DNA of 64,000 nt from JBELHR01 sp049607205 (GCA_049607205.1 JBMYWH010000001.1:62001-126000); one strand, 5' to 3'; shown: positions 43,821-53,355, counted from the first letter of the stretch. The notes: generated by a model from the letters alone, not told the origin. Program-made: numbers and translations.

Positions 43821-44888
43821 CTATAAAGTATCTACGTTGTTAAGATCTTTAAAGGCTTCTTTCAAACGAGCGTTGAAAGATAATTCTCCTTTTCTTAACC
43901 ATACACGTGGATCGTAGTATTTTTTGTTTGGACTTTCTGGTCCTTCAGGGTTACCAATTTGAGATTGTAAATAATCTGATTTTTCAGACATATAATCTCT
44001 AATACCTGCCATAAATGCATATTGCATATCTGTATCAATATTCATTTTGATTACACCATATCCAATAGCTTCTTTGATTTCTTCTTTAGTTGAACCTGAT
44101 CCTCCGTGGAATACGAAATCAACTGGGTTAGGTTCAGTTCCGAATTTTTCTTCGATAAACTTTTGAGAGTTATCTAGGATTTTTGGAGTTAATTTCACGT
44201 TTCCTGGTTTGTATACACCATGAACGTTACCAAATGATGCAGCAACTGTAAAACGTGGAGAAACTTTTAATAATTCTTCATAAGAATAAGCAACCTCTTC
44301 GGGTTGAGTGTATAATTTAGATTCATCAACATCAGAATTATCTACACCGTCTTCTTCACCTCCTGTAATACCTAATTCAATTTCAAGAGTCATATCTAAT
44401 TTAGCCATACGCTCTAGGTATGTTTTACAGATATCAATGTTTTCCTCTAAAGATTCTTCAGAAAGATCAATCATATGAGAAGAGAATAAAGGTTTCCCTG
44501 TCTCTTTGTAAAACTGCTCTCCAGCATCTAATAATCCGTCAATCCAAGGCAATAATTTTTTTGCACAGTGATCTGTGTGTAAAATTACAGGCACTCCATA
44601 AGCTTCCGCTAAAAGATGTACATGTTTTGCACCAGCAACAGCACCAGCAATTGCAGCCGCTTGACCTTCATTAGAAAGACCTTTACCAGCATTAAACTGA
44701 GCACCACCATTTGAGAATTGAATGATTACAGGAGCGTTTAAATCTCTTGCAGTTTCTAAGACTCCGTTGATCGTATCAGAACCGATAACGTTTACAGCAG
44801 GAAGAGCAAAGTTGTTCTCCTTAGCGTATTTGAAAATTTCTTGTACTTGATCTCCAGTAGCAACACCGGGTTTAATATTGTGACTCAT
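43821..44888 (-). CDS. fbaA: Fructose-bisphosphate aldolase, class II
   Basis: The 355-residue zinc enzyme cleaves fructose 1,6-bisphosphate in glycolysis. The zinc ligands lie in VILHTDHCAKKLLPWIDGLLDAG (HTDH about 107-110) and in FGNVHGVYKPGNVKL and VFHGGSGSTKEEIKEAI. The substrate motif NIDTDMQYAFMAG and C-terminal KKYYDPRVWLRKGE show the class IIA (E. coli FbaA-like, dimeric) subtype. Length matches FbaA (359). It is monocistronic and has a TATCTTTG -7-like element upstream, without a matching -33 TTG. Confidence 0.96.
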   Translation of the reverse strand: MSHNIKPGVATGDQVQEIFKYAKENNFALPAVNVIGSDTINGVLETARDLNAPVIIQFSNGGAQFNAGKGLSNEGQAAAIAGAVAGAKHVHLLAEAYGVPVILHTDHCAKKLLPWIDGLLDAGEQFYKETGKPLFSSHMIDLSEESLEENIDICKTYLERMAKLDMTLEIELGITGGEEDGVDNSDVDESKLYTQPEEVAYSYEELLKVSPRFTVAASFGNVHGVYKPGNVKLTPKILDNSQKFIEEKFGTEPNPVDFVFHGGSGSTKEEIKEAIGYGVIKMNIDTDMQYAFMAGIRDYMSEKSDYLQSQIGNPEGPESPNKKYYDPRVWLRKGELSFNARLKEAFKDLNNVDTL

Positions 44889-44996
44889 CTTATAATGTTT
44901 TAATTTCTACGTCAAAGATAAAGAATAAATTGCGTTTATCTCTGTTTTAGAGATTCTTATCCCCGTGAAATTGCGAAAACGTTTGAATTTTTAGTC

Positions 44997-47486
44997 TTAG
45001 AAAGGATAGTTAATTCCTATGTTGTAGACAGCGTTTTTGAAGTTGTAGTTTTGGAACCACTGGCTTCCAGGAGAATTATAAGGTTCATAGGTTTTAAAAC
45101 CGAAATCAAGCCTTAAGATTAAGAAACTAAAGTCATAGCGAGCTCCAAACCCCGATCCTATAGCCGCATTTTTTAGTGATTCTAGGCTTGTAAACTTGGC
45201 ATCTTCTTCATTCAAACTTGAATCCGTAATATCCCAGATATTACCTGCATCCACAAACAATGCACCGTGGAAACTACCGATTACCTTAAATCTATATTCA
45301 AGAGATGTCAAGAGTTTCATACTTCCAACATTATATTCCAATCCTGTATAACTAGCCCCTGGACCGAGTTCGTAAATTTCCCAAGCCCTAATGTCATTTG
45401 CACCTCCTACGAAATAGGATCGAGAAAAGGGAAGGTCGGTTGAATTTCCATAGGGAAGAGCGAACCCAGCAAATGCTCTAAAGGCTAATTGATTGTCTTT
45501 GTTAAAGGCCCAAAACTTTTTGTATTCTAAATCCACCTTAAAATATTGAGCAATTGGTGCACCTAGTACCGATTTTGCGCTACCATCACTTGGGGTTTTG
45601 GCTATGGCCGAAGAAATTGCCCCCGAACTGGCCAATCGCACTTTGAAAAAGGAGAAATCTCTATCTTTTAGTCCTTCTTGAGTGGTGTAGGTAAATGAAT
45701 AAGCTATGGTAGGAATGAAGTTATTGTCTGTAATGATATAATAACGCTTTTCAATATTCAAGGCATCTTGATAGGCTACAGGATCTACTTGTTCAAATTC
45801 AGGAGTTATCTCTGTGTCTATAAAATCTATGGCATTTTCTTGTGTTAAAGGGTAATCAGGGAAGTATTCCTGTTGAATATCTTCAAGTTCATCATATTCA
45901 GAACTATAAATGTAAAAGTATTCATCAACGTTTAAGTTTCTTACATACTGCACGTTAAAGAGTTCTAATTGATGTCTGGTTTTTGGGCTAGGCTGCCAGC
46001 CTAAATCAAAAATTGCGGTATACTTTTGATTGTCCAATCCTATGTTTTTTTGCAAGGAAGTACCCAGTGAAAGAACGGTTCTAGGGGAGTATTCCTTTGC
46101 AATAATATTTGATAAATTAAAGGGCAACAATACTCTTGGAACGTTTAAGGAAGCGTCCACACCGACTTCCCATGCGTTGAAGAAGTTTTTAGGATCCGAT
46201 ACGTCTGCAGAAGTATTGAAAAATGAACCTGAAAAACTCACTTTGAAAATTTCAGCTTGCTTAAATGTATTTCTGTTTAAAAAAGAAAATTTACCCGCTA
46301 CACCAAAGTTTTTAATATTGGAATGTGTGATTTCATTATTTAGGGTAACATTATATTTTTTTAAAGGAGTCAAAACGATTTGAGCACTTAATTCCTCATC
46401 GTTCAGCTCTTGATACAATACCTTGACACTTTTAAAGTTATTTAGACTTCTCAGGTGTTTCTGAGTCAAAATACGGTCTGTGTCCTTATAAATACTTCCG
46501 GGTTTAATAAAAACGGCTTCAGTAAGTACTTTTGGATGATAAGCTAATTCTTGATGGGCATAAAGTTTAATATCTTGGAACTCGACAGTATCTCTGTAAG
46601 GTTCTAGGCGTTTGTTATACGAGTAGTCCGTTAAAATATCAACTTGGGTTACTTTTTGAATTTTCAAAGGTTTTTTTACCTGTTGATTATCGACTTCTAC
46701 AATTCGATCTGATATGTCCATAACCAAACTCGCGGACTTGTTTACATAACTTGTATCGATACCATAAGCAATTAGTCCCTTGTTAAAGTGGTATATCCCT
46801 TGATTTCTAAACGTGTTGACTAAACGCTCTGCTTCTTGCTCAATATCATTGGATCTGAAAATCTTACCTTCATTAATGAGTGTTTTATCTTGGACTTGAG
46901 TATAAATGGAGTCGATTAATGGACTTGGGAAATTGCGACTTATGGTATCAATTACATAAGGATCACCTGAATCTACTTTAAAGGAGAGTTCTGCTTTTTT
47001 CTTTTTCGAAGTCTTGACCTCATAGGATACTTTAGCATTGAAATAGCCCTCATTAAAATAGTATTTCCTTAAATTTTCACTACTCTTCTCAGCCTTCACT
47101 GGGTCATATATACTTGGAGCCTCTCCGGTTTCTAAGAACCATTTATTAAAGCCTGAATAAGAGTTGCTCAGTCCAACAGCGTGTTTGGTGGTAAAGGTGT
47201 TTGAAACAAAATTAAAGGTTCCGGGATGATCCAGAAGCCATTGATCAAAATCTTCTTGAAAGTCTGCATTTCCTAAATTGTAAAAATAGAGAGAAACAGG
47301 AACTCCGAGGACCTTTACATTAGGTCTTTGAATCAAATAGTCTTTGAGTTCAGACTTATAAGAAAGCCTTTCATTGACATAGATTTTATTCTTAGTCAAT
47401 AAATATTCATCCTCTCCAACATATTTTACTGCATTACAGGAAAAAAGGAATAGGCCAACAAATGCTATAATAACCTTGTTTTTCAC
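44997..47486 (-). CDS. tamL: TamL, Omp85-family outer-membrane assembly lipoprotein
   Basis: The 829-residue protein has a lipoprotein signal ending in the lipobox LFLFSC-N (Cys about 17). POTRA-like repeats follow in the first half (e.g. AELSFKVDSGDPYVIDTISRNF and a later KKYNVTLNNEITHSNIKNFG). A C-terminal 16-strand-type barrel has the Omp85 features LPFSRSYFVGGANDIRAWEIYELGPG (the VRGF-like loop) and FVDAGNIWD. The lipidated form is the Bacteroidota variant of TamA, called TamL, which works with TamB in outer-membrane protein or lipid transport. The start is GTG at 47486. It is divergent from a TrmH-type gene, a common arrangement in the group. Confidence 0.88.
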   Translation of the reverse strand: MKNKVIIAFVGLFLFSCNAVKYVGEDEYLLTKNKIYVNERLSYKSELKDYLIQRPNVKVLGVPVSLYFYNLGNADFQEDFDQWLLDHPGTFNFVSNTFTTKHAVGLSNSYSGFNKWFLETGEAPSIYDPVKAEKSSENLRKYYFNEGYFNAKVSYEVKTSKKKKAELSFKVDSGDPYVIDTISRNFPSPLIDSIYTQVQDKTLINEGKIFRSNDIEQEAERLVNTFRNQGIYHFNKGLIAYGIDTSYVNKSASLVMDISDRIVEVDNQQVKKPLKIQKVTQVDILTDYSYNKRLEPYRDTVEFQDIKLYAHQELAYHPKVLTEAVFIKPGSIYKDTDRILTQKHLRSLNNFKSVKVLYQELNDEELSAQIVLTPLKKYNVTLNNEITHSNIKNFGVAGKFSFLNRNTFKQAEIFKVSFSGSFFNTSADVSDPKNFFNAWEVGVDASLNVPRVLLPFNLSNIIAKEYSPRTVLSLGTSLQKNIGLDNQKYTAIFDLGWQPSPKTRHQLELFNVQYVRNLNVDEYFYIYSSEYDELEDIQQEYFPDYPLTQENAIDFIDTEITPEFEQVDPVAYQDALNIEKRYYIITDNNFIPTIAYSFTYTTQEGLKDRDFSFFKVRLASSGAISSAIAKTPSDGSAKSVLGAPIAQYFKVDLEYKKFWAFNKDNQLAFRAFAGFALPYGNSTDLPFSRSYFVGGANDIRAWEIYELGPGASYTGLEYNVGSMKLLTSLEYRFKVIGSFHGALFVDAGNIWDITDSSLNEEDAKFTSLESLKNAAIGSGFGARYDFSFLILRLDFGFKTYEPYNSPGSQWFQNYNFKNAVYNIGINYPF

Positions 47487-47507
47487 TCAGGAGAGGCTTT
47501 AATTTTG
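47476..47507 (+). promoter_or_regulatory. Candidate promoter of the TrmH-family gene
   Basis: TTG at 47476-47478, a 21-bp spacer and TAATTTTG at 47500-47507 fit the Bacteroidota pattern. A second TAAATTTG box follows at 47509-47516. The start codon is about 57 bp downstream. It lies within the 5' end of the divergent tamL. Confidence 0.4.
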
Positions 47508-47563
47508 TTAAATTTGTTCAAAAATAAGATTTTGTTTCTTCTAATTTAAATAAATTTAAACTT

Positions 47564-48325
47564 ATGGCCTTGTCTAAGAATAATTATAAATTAATTAAGG
47601 CACTTCAAACTAAAAAAGGAAGGCAGAAGTCCAAGCTTTTTATGGTTGAAGGGAGGAAGAGTACTGATGAGTTTATTAGGCAGAATCACTATGTTCTACA
47701 TCGTTTATTTGTCTTAGATGATGCACATTATCTGGAGGTTGATCCACATAAGCTTGAGATAATTTCTCCAGAAGAACTTAAGTCAATTTCGAATTTAAAT
47801 AATCCAGATGACTGTGTAGCACTTTTTGAATTGTCAAAGGAGACTCAGGTTGTACATGAAGGATTAATTCTTGCTCTAGATCAAATTAATGATCCAGGCA
47901 ATTTAGGAACCATCATTCGTCTTTGCGATTGGTTCGGAGTTAATCAACTATGGTGTTCTAAGAATACTGTGGACTGTTTTAATCCTAAGGTTGTACAATC
48001 TACAATGGGATCGCTGTCCCGTGTGGAGTTGGTCTATACAGATCTATTAGCAGAAATTAGCACTACTGACTTACCGGTGTATATTACCGAGATGGATGGA
48101 GAAGATATCTACAATAGTTCTTTGCCTAAACAGGCGATTATCGTCATGGGAAATGAAGCCAATGGTGTAGGAGTTGAGCTCAAAAATCAAATTGATAAGC
48201 ACTTAAGTATTCCCCGATTCGGGCAAGCCCAAAAAACCGAAAGCCTCAATGTAGCCATGGCCACAGGAATCGTCTTGGCGGAATTTAATCGTCAAGCAAA
48301 TTATTCAAAGGTTAAATTGAAATAA
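47564..48325 (+). CDS. TrmH-family (SpoU) RNA 2'-O-methyltransferase
   Basis: The 253-residue SPOUT methyltransferase has an N-terminal L30e-like substrate domain (KALQTKKGRQKSKLFMVEGRKSTDEFI) and the knotted catalytic domain with ALDQINDPGNLGTIIRLCDWFGV (motif 1), IVMGNEANGVG (motif 2) and SIPRFGQAQKTESLNVAMATGIVLAEF (motif 3). Targets are rRNA or tRNA ribose groups, exact site unknown. It overlaps the convergent porT by 25 bp at the 3' ends. Confidence 0.9.
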   Translation: MALSKNNYKLIKALQTKKGRQKSKLFMVEGRKSTDEFIRQNHYVLHRLFVLDDAHYLEVDPHKLEIISPEELKSISNLNNPDDCVALFELSKETQVVHEGLILALDQINDPGNLGTIIRLCDWFGVNQLWCSKNTVDCFNPKVVQSTMGSLSRVELVYTDLLAEISTTDLPVYITEMDGEDIYNSSLPKQAIIVMGNEANGVGVELKNQIDKHLSIPRFGQAQKTESLNVAMATGIVLAEFNRQANYSKVKLK

Positions 48326-48936
48326 ACTCCAGAAGTCCTGAATTTGTCATAAGCCACAGCTGAAGGTCCAACGCGGTCTAATTCATCAGTCAAACTATAG
48401 ATTCCTCTAATCGATGGAGAGCATTTGAAATAGTGCAAATAGATGTCTACACCAATGCCGAATTCAGTCATGAATTGATTCTTGTGAATTTCATAACCAG
48501 CATGAGCTAAATCATCAGGAGTTGTTTTGAAATTGAAATCATAACTCGCCCCACCAATGATAAAGGGTCTGATGTTCTTCAATCTGTCTGTCGAAATCTT
48601 CAATAAAAAGGGAAGGTGCAGGTAAGTAGAGTTCCAAACAGGTCCTTCGATGAAACCTTTTTCTCCTGAAGTCATCAGTCCAGGTTCTACTCTAAAGTTT
48701 AGATTTTCAGTCATTCTGAAATCACCGATAAGTCCTACATTGAATCCTAAACTAGTTCCACTACTCGGGAGGTATTCATCATTTGAAACATAGTCAAAGC
48801 TCAATTGATTTAAACCGAGATAATAACCCCAGTGAAAGGATTTTTTATCAAAATTTGGTAAATAGTCTACCCTTCCTTGAGCTGACATTTGAAAGCTCAG
48901 GAAGATAAAAAGACTAAATACTATAAATTTTTTCAT
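48301..48936 (-). CDS. porT: PorT-family outer-membrane beta-barrel protein (type IX secretion)
   Basis: The 211-residue protein has a signal peptide (MKKFIVFSLFIFLSFQMSAQG) and an eight-strand-type barrel with alternating residues; YFNLTFE ends in aromatic Phe-Glu. Length, the FHWGYYLGLNQLSFDY opening and the GFNVGLIGDFRMTENLNFRVEPGLM segment match PorT/SprT, needed for type IX secretion and gliding in Bacteroidota. The gene directly downstream of menG/ubiE, next to the TrmH gene, is the usual porT place in flavobacteria. A generic PorT-fold protein remains possible. Confidence 0.78.
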   Translation of the reverse strand: MKKFIVFSLFIFLSFQMSAQGRVDYLPNFDKKSFHWGYYLGLNQLSFDYVSNDEYLPSSGTSLGFNVGLIGDFRMTENLNFRVEPGLMTSGEKGFIEGPVWNSTYLHLPFLLKISTDRLKNIRPFIIGGASYDFNFKTTPDDLAHAGYEIHKNQFMTEFGIGVDIYLHYFKCSPSIRGIYSLTDELDRVGPSAVAYDKFRTSGVYFNLTFE

Positions 48937-49664
48937 TATTTGTATGCCGTGTAAATGGTAGAGACCCCCATGGTTACCGGATGGTCCTGAGCATGCTTAA
49001 ATCCAATTTTGCTTAGAATTGCTGTGAATTTTTTACCAAAAGGGAAAGCTTTTGCCGAGGCTGATAGGTAACTATAAGCTTGTTTGTCTTTAGAAAACAG
49101 TTTTCCAATTAAAGGTAATAATGTTTTTGAATAGACAAAATATCCTTGTTTGAAAGGAAATTTAGTTGGAACAGAAGTCTCTAAGACTACTAAAATTCCC
49201 CCCGGCGTCAGTACACGCAAAATCTCACTTAAACCTTTGTCAAGATCTTCAAAGTTACGAACCCCATAAGAAACCGTTATGGCCTCAAAGCTGTTATCTT
49301 CAAAAGGAAGTTTCTCAGAATCTCCAAGAACCATTTCAATGCGCTGGTCTAGTCCGGCATGTTTCACCTTTTGTTTTCCAACCTCCAACATTCCGCTAGA
49401 AATGTCCAAGCCGGTAATTTTTGAAGCTTCAGTTTGTGACATCATAATAGCCAAATCTCCAGTACCTGTAGCGATATCTAAAATGCTTTTGGCCCCTGAA
49501 TCTTTAACCAATTGTACCACTTTCTTTCTCCAAGAAACATCAATCCCAAAAGTCATTACGCGGTTTAACCCATCATAATTTCCAGAAATATTGTCAAACA
49601 TTTCCGTGACTTGTTGTTTTTTACCCTGGTCAGTTCGGTTGTAAGGTGTAACTTTTTTTGCCAT
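48936..49664 (-). CDS. menG: Demethylmenaquinone methyltransferase
   Basis: The 242-residue MenG/UbiE-family enzyme carries VTEMFDNISGNYDGLNRVMTFGIDVSWRKK, the SAM motif LDIATGTGDLAIMM (about 61-74), GLDISSGMLEVGKQK and the UbiE signature SYGVRNFEDLDKGLSEILRVLTPGG. It makes menaquinone by the last C-methylation; ubiquinone is not expected in this phylum. Also known as ubiE. Its stop overlaps the porT start by one base and it begins 4 bp after the Nfu-type gene, so a three-gene operon is likely. Confidence 0.94.
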   Translation of the reverse strand: MAKKVTPYNRTDQGKKQQVTEMFDNISGNYDGLNRVMTFGIDVSWRKKVVQLVKDSGAKSILDIATGTGDLAIMMSQTEASKITGLDISSGMLEVGKQKVKHAGLDQRIEMVLGDSEKLPFEDNSFEAITVSYGVRNFEDLDKGLSEILRVLTPGGILVVLETSVPTKFPFKQGYFVYSKTLLPLIGKLFSKDKQAYSYLSASAKAFPFGKKFTAILSKIGFKHAQDHPVTMGVSTIYTAYK

Positions 49665-49668
49665 AATA

Positions 49669-50562
49669 TTAACCGTTAATTGCGACTACTTCTTCAATTT
49701 GATTTGGAAGTAGATTTTTAAGTGTAGCTTCAATTCCATTCTTTAAAGTAATTGTTGAAGAAGGACATCCACTACAAGCTCCCTGAAGGATAACTTTGAC
49801 AATCTTTGTTTCTTCATCATAGTCATTAAAGAGTATATTTCCTCCATCTTGCGCTACTGCAGGTCTGATTTGTTCCTCTAAAATTGTTGCGATTTCAGAA
49901 GCAGTACCTTTAAGGGTAGTCGTATCTACGGCTTGAATAACTTCTTTTTCTACCTTGATACTAGGATCTACAACTTGTTTTCCAGAAGAGAGATAATTCT
50001 TTAGGAAATCTCTCATCTCGTTCATAATCTCTGGCCACTCAATCGCACCAGTTTTAGTAATGGAGATATAGTTGTCAGCGATATAAACTTCAGAAACAAA
50101 AGGGAAGTTAAACAAGGCCTGAGCTAAAGGAGAGTTCACTGCATGTTCCGCCTCTTTATATTCATAGTCCTCTGGAGCAAGAAGCTTATTGGTTCCGAAC
50201 TTTAAAACATCTGGGTTAGGTGTAGATTCTACGTAGATTTCTGCAGGTTTCTTAAAGGTTTTGGCCTCGGCCGAAACCACAGGAAGTCCACTGTTTAAGT
50301 AGATTCCGATCAATTCCTTAAGCTCGTCTTGTACATCTTTCCATTCGATGATTTCATACTTCTCTAAAGCGATGAAATTTGCCGTGATATAAACTTTGGC
50401 GACAAATGGAAGTTGAAAAAGCTGTTTGGCTAAATCTGAATCTTTTGCTTCGTCAATATTGTTGAATTGATAGCTTCCTCCTGTTACAACAGGTTGATTG
50501 CTAACGAATTTTATAATATTCGGGTTATTAGTCCCTTCTAAATGTATTGCTATTGTACTCAT
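49669..50562 (-). CDS. Nfu-type iron-sulfur cluster carrier with duplicated N-domain
   Basis: The 297-residue protein has two Nfu N-terminal domains in tandem: about residues 6-88 (EGTNNPNIIKFVSNQPV) and 108-190 (ESTPNPDVLKFGTNKLLAPEDYEY). They are followed by a NifU C-terminal domain (about 215-297) with the cluster-binding GACSGCPSSTITLKNGIEATL (CxxC). Most Nfu proteins have one N-domain, so this is a duplicated form, which I believe is common in Flavobacteriales. It delivers Fe-S clusters to client proteins. First gene of the Nfu-menG-porT group. Confidence 0.9.
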   Translation of the reverse strand: MSTIAIHLEGTNNPNIIKFVSNQPVVTGGSYQFNNIDEAKDSDLAKQLFQLPFVAKVYITANFIALEKYEIIEWKDVQDELKELIGIYLNSGLPVVSAEAKTFKKPAEIYVESTPNPDVLKFGTNKLLAPEDYEYKEAEHAVNSPLAQALFNFPFVSEVYIADNYISITKTGAIEWPEIMNEMRDFLKNYLSSGKQVVDPSIKVEKEVIQAVDTTTLKGTASEIATILEEQIRPAVAQDGGNILFNDYDEETKIVKVILQGACSGCPSSTITLKNGIEATLKNLLPNQIEEVVAING

Positions 50563-50592
50563 TGCTGTATTTTCTACTGCAAAAGTATGAAA

Positions 50593-51969
50593 CTAAAGCC
50601 GCACTAAAAAGGATGTAGTGAACTTTGAAAAATCTTGTTGCAATACAGCAGGGTCTACCTCAGGATAATCTGGGTAAAAACTGTAGTTTGAATAGCGTGT
50701 ATAAAACTGGTAAGCCAAGTCAAATTTGAAATGTTTGCTTGAAAATCCTATACCCATACTGATTTCTTCGGTGTTTTCATCTTCCAAAGCATCCTTATAA
50801 GGACTCATTTCATATCGATATCCTCCTCTTAGGCTCATTGGCCCAAAACGCCACTCGGTTCCCACAGAGAAATTAGAGGTGTTTTGAAGGTTTTGTCTTA
50901 AATAAATATTCTCGTTATTAAAACCTCGATAAGGATACTGTAATTGATTATAAGTAACTAAGCGATAATCAAAACTAATCAGTCCTGCTTTTTTTACTAC
51001 TAAGGCTCCACTAGCTGTTAATTGACCAGGAGTGTTCAGTTTATAATCATAGAATTGAACTTTTCCATAATCATTGTGATATAAGTAATCAGGGTCCGTA
51101 GAATAATAAACCTCATAATAACCAGGCATATCATATTCATCTTCAGAAAACAAATTACTTTCTTCTGTCATATTCCACCATGTAGGGGTTTCATACGCAA
51201 CGCCAAGTCTTAAAGCTTGATTCACCTTCATGATTACCCCGAAGTTCAACGAGACTCCAGCACCATTAAGATCCTGCCATTGTTCTATATAACCGTCAAC
51301 ATAATCGTTGTTTCCGTCATTATTATATTCTTCTTGGGTTGTAGATTGGTAGAAATCTAGGCTTTGGGTTTTGAGCCCTGCTCCTAAATAAAGTTGCTTT
51401 CCCATTTGTCCTCCAAGGAAAAAGGAGTATTGGTGTTTACCTCCTTCTGTGTAGCTATCAAAGAATTGATATTCTGCCTCTGTATATTGAATATTAGGAT
51501 CAGTAGGGTCATCTACCCAAGTAGCTATTCCAGAGTTCCCATCGGCCAACCAATAATTATTGTAATTAGCGGTTTTTGTGTAGTTAAATCCAAAAACCAA
51601 TTTCGCGAAGTCATCTCCATATCCTCCAATATTTGTTACTGAAACCATACCGGCTTGTTCAAAATCAGTTTTGTAATTATAATTCATATTAGTATTTCCA
51701 TAATAGGAAGAGCTAATATCGTTGGTGTTATAACTTACAGAAAAACCTAATTCACTTGCTTTGAATACTCCTGCTGCGGCAGGGTTAACCTCCATTGCGG
51801 ATAAGTCTCCTCCTAGGGCTCCAAAAGCTCCACCCATGGCGTTAAACCTAGCGGTACCTTTGAGGTTCCTTTCTGAAAACAATACAGCAAGATCTGTGTA
51901 TCCAAGGACTTGGCTCTGTCCCGCTGTGCTGCTTAAAAAAAGAATAAATATGATTAGTGATTTTTTCAT
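50593..51969 (-). CDS. OmpP1/FadL-family outer-membrane transporter
   Basis: The 458-residue protein has a signal peptide ending near GQSQ. The plug-like N-terminal segment, ARFNAMGGAFGALGGDLSAMEVNPAAAGVF (about 41-70), is typical of FadL/TodX porins of this phylum. A barrel with many aromatic-rich strands follows (e.g. LRLGVAYETPTWW, SVGTEWRFGPMSLRGGYRYE). The end TSFLVRL is barrel-like. These proteins pass hydrophobic compounds; some are annotated as hemin receptors. The substrate is not known. It starts 6 bp after the low-complexity lipoprotein gene, so the two are likely co-expressed. Confidence 0.85.
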   Translation of the reverse strand: MKKSLIIFILFLSSTAGQSQVLGYTDLAVLFSERNLKGTARFNAMGGAFGALGGDLSAMEVNPAAAGVFKASELGFSVSYNTNDISSSYYGNTNMNYNYKTDFEQAGMVSVTNIGGYGDDFAKLVFGFNYTKTANYNNYWLADGNSGIATWVDDPTDPNIQYTEAEYQFFDSYTEGGKHQYSFFLGGQMGKQLYLGAGLKTQSLDFYQSTTQEEYNNDGNNDYVDGYIEQWQDLNGAGVSLNFGVIMKVNQALRLGVAYETPTWWNMTEESNLFSEDEYDMPGYYEVYYSTDPDYLYHNDYGKVQFYDYKLNTPGQLTASGALVVKKAGLISFDYRLVTYNQLQYPYRGFNNENIYLRQNLQNTSNFSVGTEWRFGPMSLRGGYRYEMSPYKDALEDENTEEISMGIGFSSKHFKFDLAYQFYTRYSNYSFYPDYPEVDPAVLQQDFSKFTTSFLVRL

Positions 51970-51975
51970 GTTGTC

Positions 51976-53355
51976 TTAGTTGTTTGATCTTTTTGATGAA
52001 CTACTGCTTCTACTACTACCTGAGCTGCTTCTGCTCGTACTACCACTACTTCTGCTCGCGCTACCACTGCTGCGATTTGCGCTCCCTCGACTTACACTAG
52101 AGCTAGTACTACTTGATCGCGAAGAATAGCTTCTTGCCTTGCTATTTGTGTTTTTAGACTTGGTATTGCTCCTGCTATAACTTCTAGTGTTCTTACTAGT
52201 TGCTTTAGTTCCTGAGCTTTTATAGTAATTTGATTTGGTTCTATTACTACTTTTTTGTGCAGGTCTTTGATAGCTAGTTTTCTTATAAGATGTTTTTTTA
52301 TAAGAACTACTTGTTTTCCTAACCCCAGTTGAATTGGTTGACCTCGTTCTATAGGTGTTATTAGAAACCGCGTTAACTTTTTTATTTTGAGTTGAACTCT
52401 GGTAAGCGGTAGATCTTCCCCCTCTTCTCACAGAACCTGACGATCTGCTGCTTCCAGAAGATCTTCTCGGAGTATAAGACGGGTTTCGAGTAGAGTTCGA
52501 CTTATTGTACCCGTTGTTAGAAGGTCTGCTGTTTGAATTATTGGATCTTTTATAATTGCTGTTACTTCTTTTTTGACTTGATTTATTGTATTTGCTCGAA
52601 TTATTTACGCGGCTTCTCTTCGCGCTAGTATTGGCTTTTGAAGCCCTGTTATAGTAATTCGTGTTTGCCTGTCTTCTGTAATTTGAAGTATAAGACATTC
52701 TAGAAGCAACTGTTGAGCTAGATCGCTTTCCGTAATAGTATCTTGGATTCCCAATCGGATGAGAAGGGTATGGAGGTCTATAACCTGGGTAACCTATCCC
52801 TGGATATCCCCATCCTGGATAACCCCAACCTGGATATCCCATTCCTGGATAACCCCATCCTGGATAGCCATATCCATACATTGGATAGCCCCAGCCTGGA
52901 TAGCCCCAACCTGGATAGCCCCAACCCGGATAACCGTACATTGGATAGCCATATCCATACATTGGATAGCCCCAGCCAAAACCAGTATTGATATTTATAG
53001 ATACAGACGGAGCATCTGAATAACCCCAAGGTTCTGAGGCTATATACTCAGTAGGAAGACTATCAGATTCCACATAGGTTTCTTCATATGGGCTACTGTA
53101 ATTATCTACATCGATAAAAATATCTTGAGTTGGATCGTAATCTTGAAGTCTATCGTATTCTATTGAAAAATAGTTTGGATCTTCTTCTTGAACGATAACC
53201 TTTTCAACCTGCGGAGCTGCTACATCTGCATAGATGATGTCATCATCGTAAATTCCATCATAGTCTGCTGTTGAACCTCCAGAAGAAAGAGAAGCGCAAG
53301 AATATAAAGTAGAAAAAAGTAATATGGATAATATTTTCAGAACACTTGTTTTCAT
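51976..53355 (-). CDS. Low-complexity lipoprotein with GYPGW repeats and a basic Ser/Arg/Asn tail
   Basis: No known domain is recognised in these 459 residues. Four blocks are visible. A lipoprotein signal with lipobox TLYSC (Cys20) comes first. An acidic block rich in Asp, Glu and Tyr spans about 21-115. An aromatic-glycine-proline block of GYPGW/GYPMY/GYPGM repeats spans about 127-202. A long basic, low-complexity tail (about 205-459) rich in Ser, Arg, Lys, Asn and Tyr ends in runs such as SRSSGSTSRSSSGSS. The charge separation suggests a disordered, surface-bound chain that could bind acidic polymers (inference). It is followed 6 bp later by the FadL-like porin and is divergent from proS. 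A TAAATTTG -7-like element lies upstream. Confidence 0.75.
   Translation of the reverse strand: MKTSVLKILSILLFSTLYSCASLSSGGSTADYDGIYDDDIIYADVAAPQVEKVIVQEEDPNYFSIEYDRLQDYDPTQDIFIDVDNYSSPYEETYVESDSLPTEYIASEPWGYSDAPSVSININTGFGWGYPMYGYGYPMYGYPGWGYPGWGYPGWGYPMYGYGYPGWGYPGMGYPGWGYPGWGYPGIGYPGYRPPYPSHPIGNPRYYYGKRSSSTVASRMSYTSNYRRQANTNYYNRASKANTSAKRSRVNNSSKYNKSSQKRSNSNYKRSNNSNSRPSNNGYNKSNSTRNPSYTPRRSSGSSRSSGSVRRGGRSTAYQSSTQNKKVNAVSNNTYRTRSTNSTGVRKTSSSYKKTSYKKTSYQRPAQKSSNRTKSNYYKSSGTKATSKNTRSYSRSNTKSKNTNSKARSYSSRSSSTSSSVSRGSANRSSGSASRSSGSTSRSSSGSSRSSSSSKRSNN

Noticed and set aside
52743..53029. Overlapping open frames on both strands opposite the GYPGW block
   Set aside because: They are by-products of the short-period DNA repeat encoding GYPGW; they have no independent start context and only low-complexity content.
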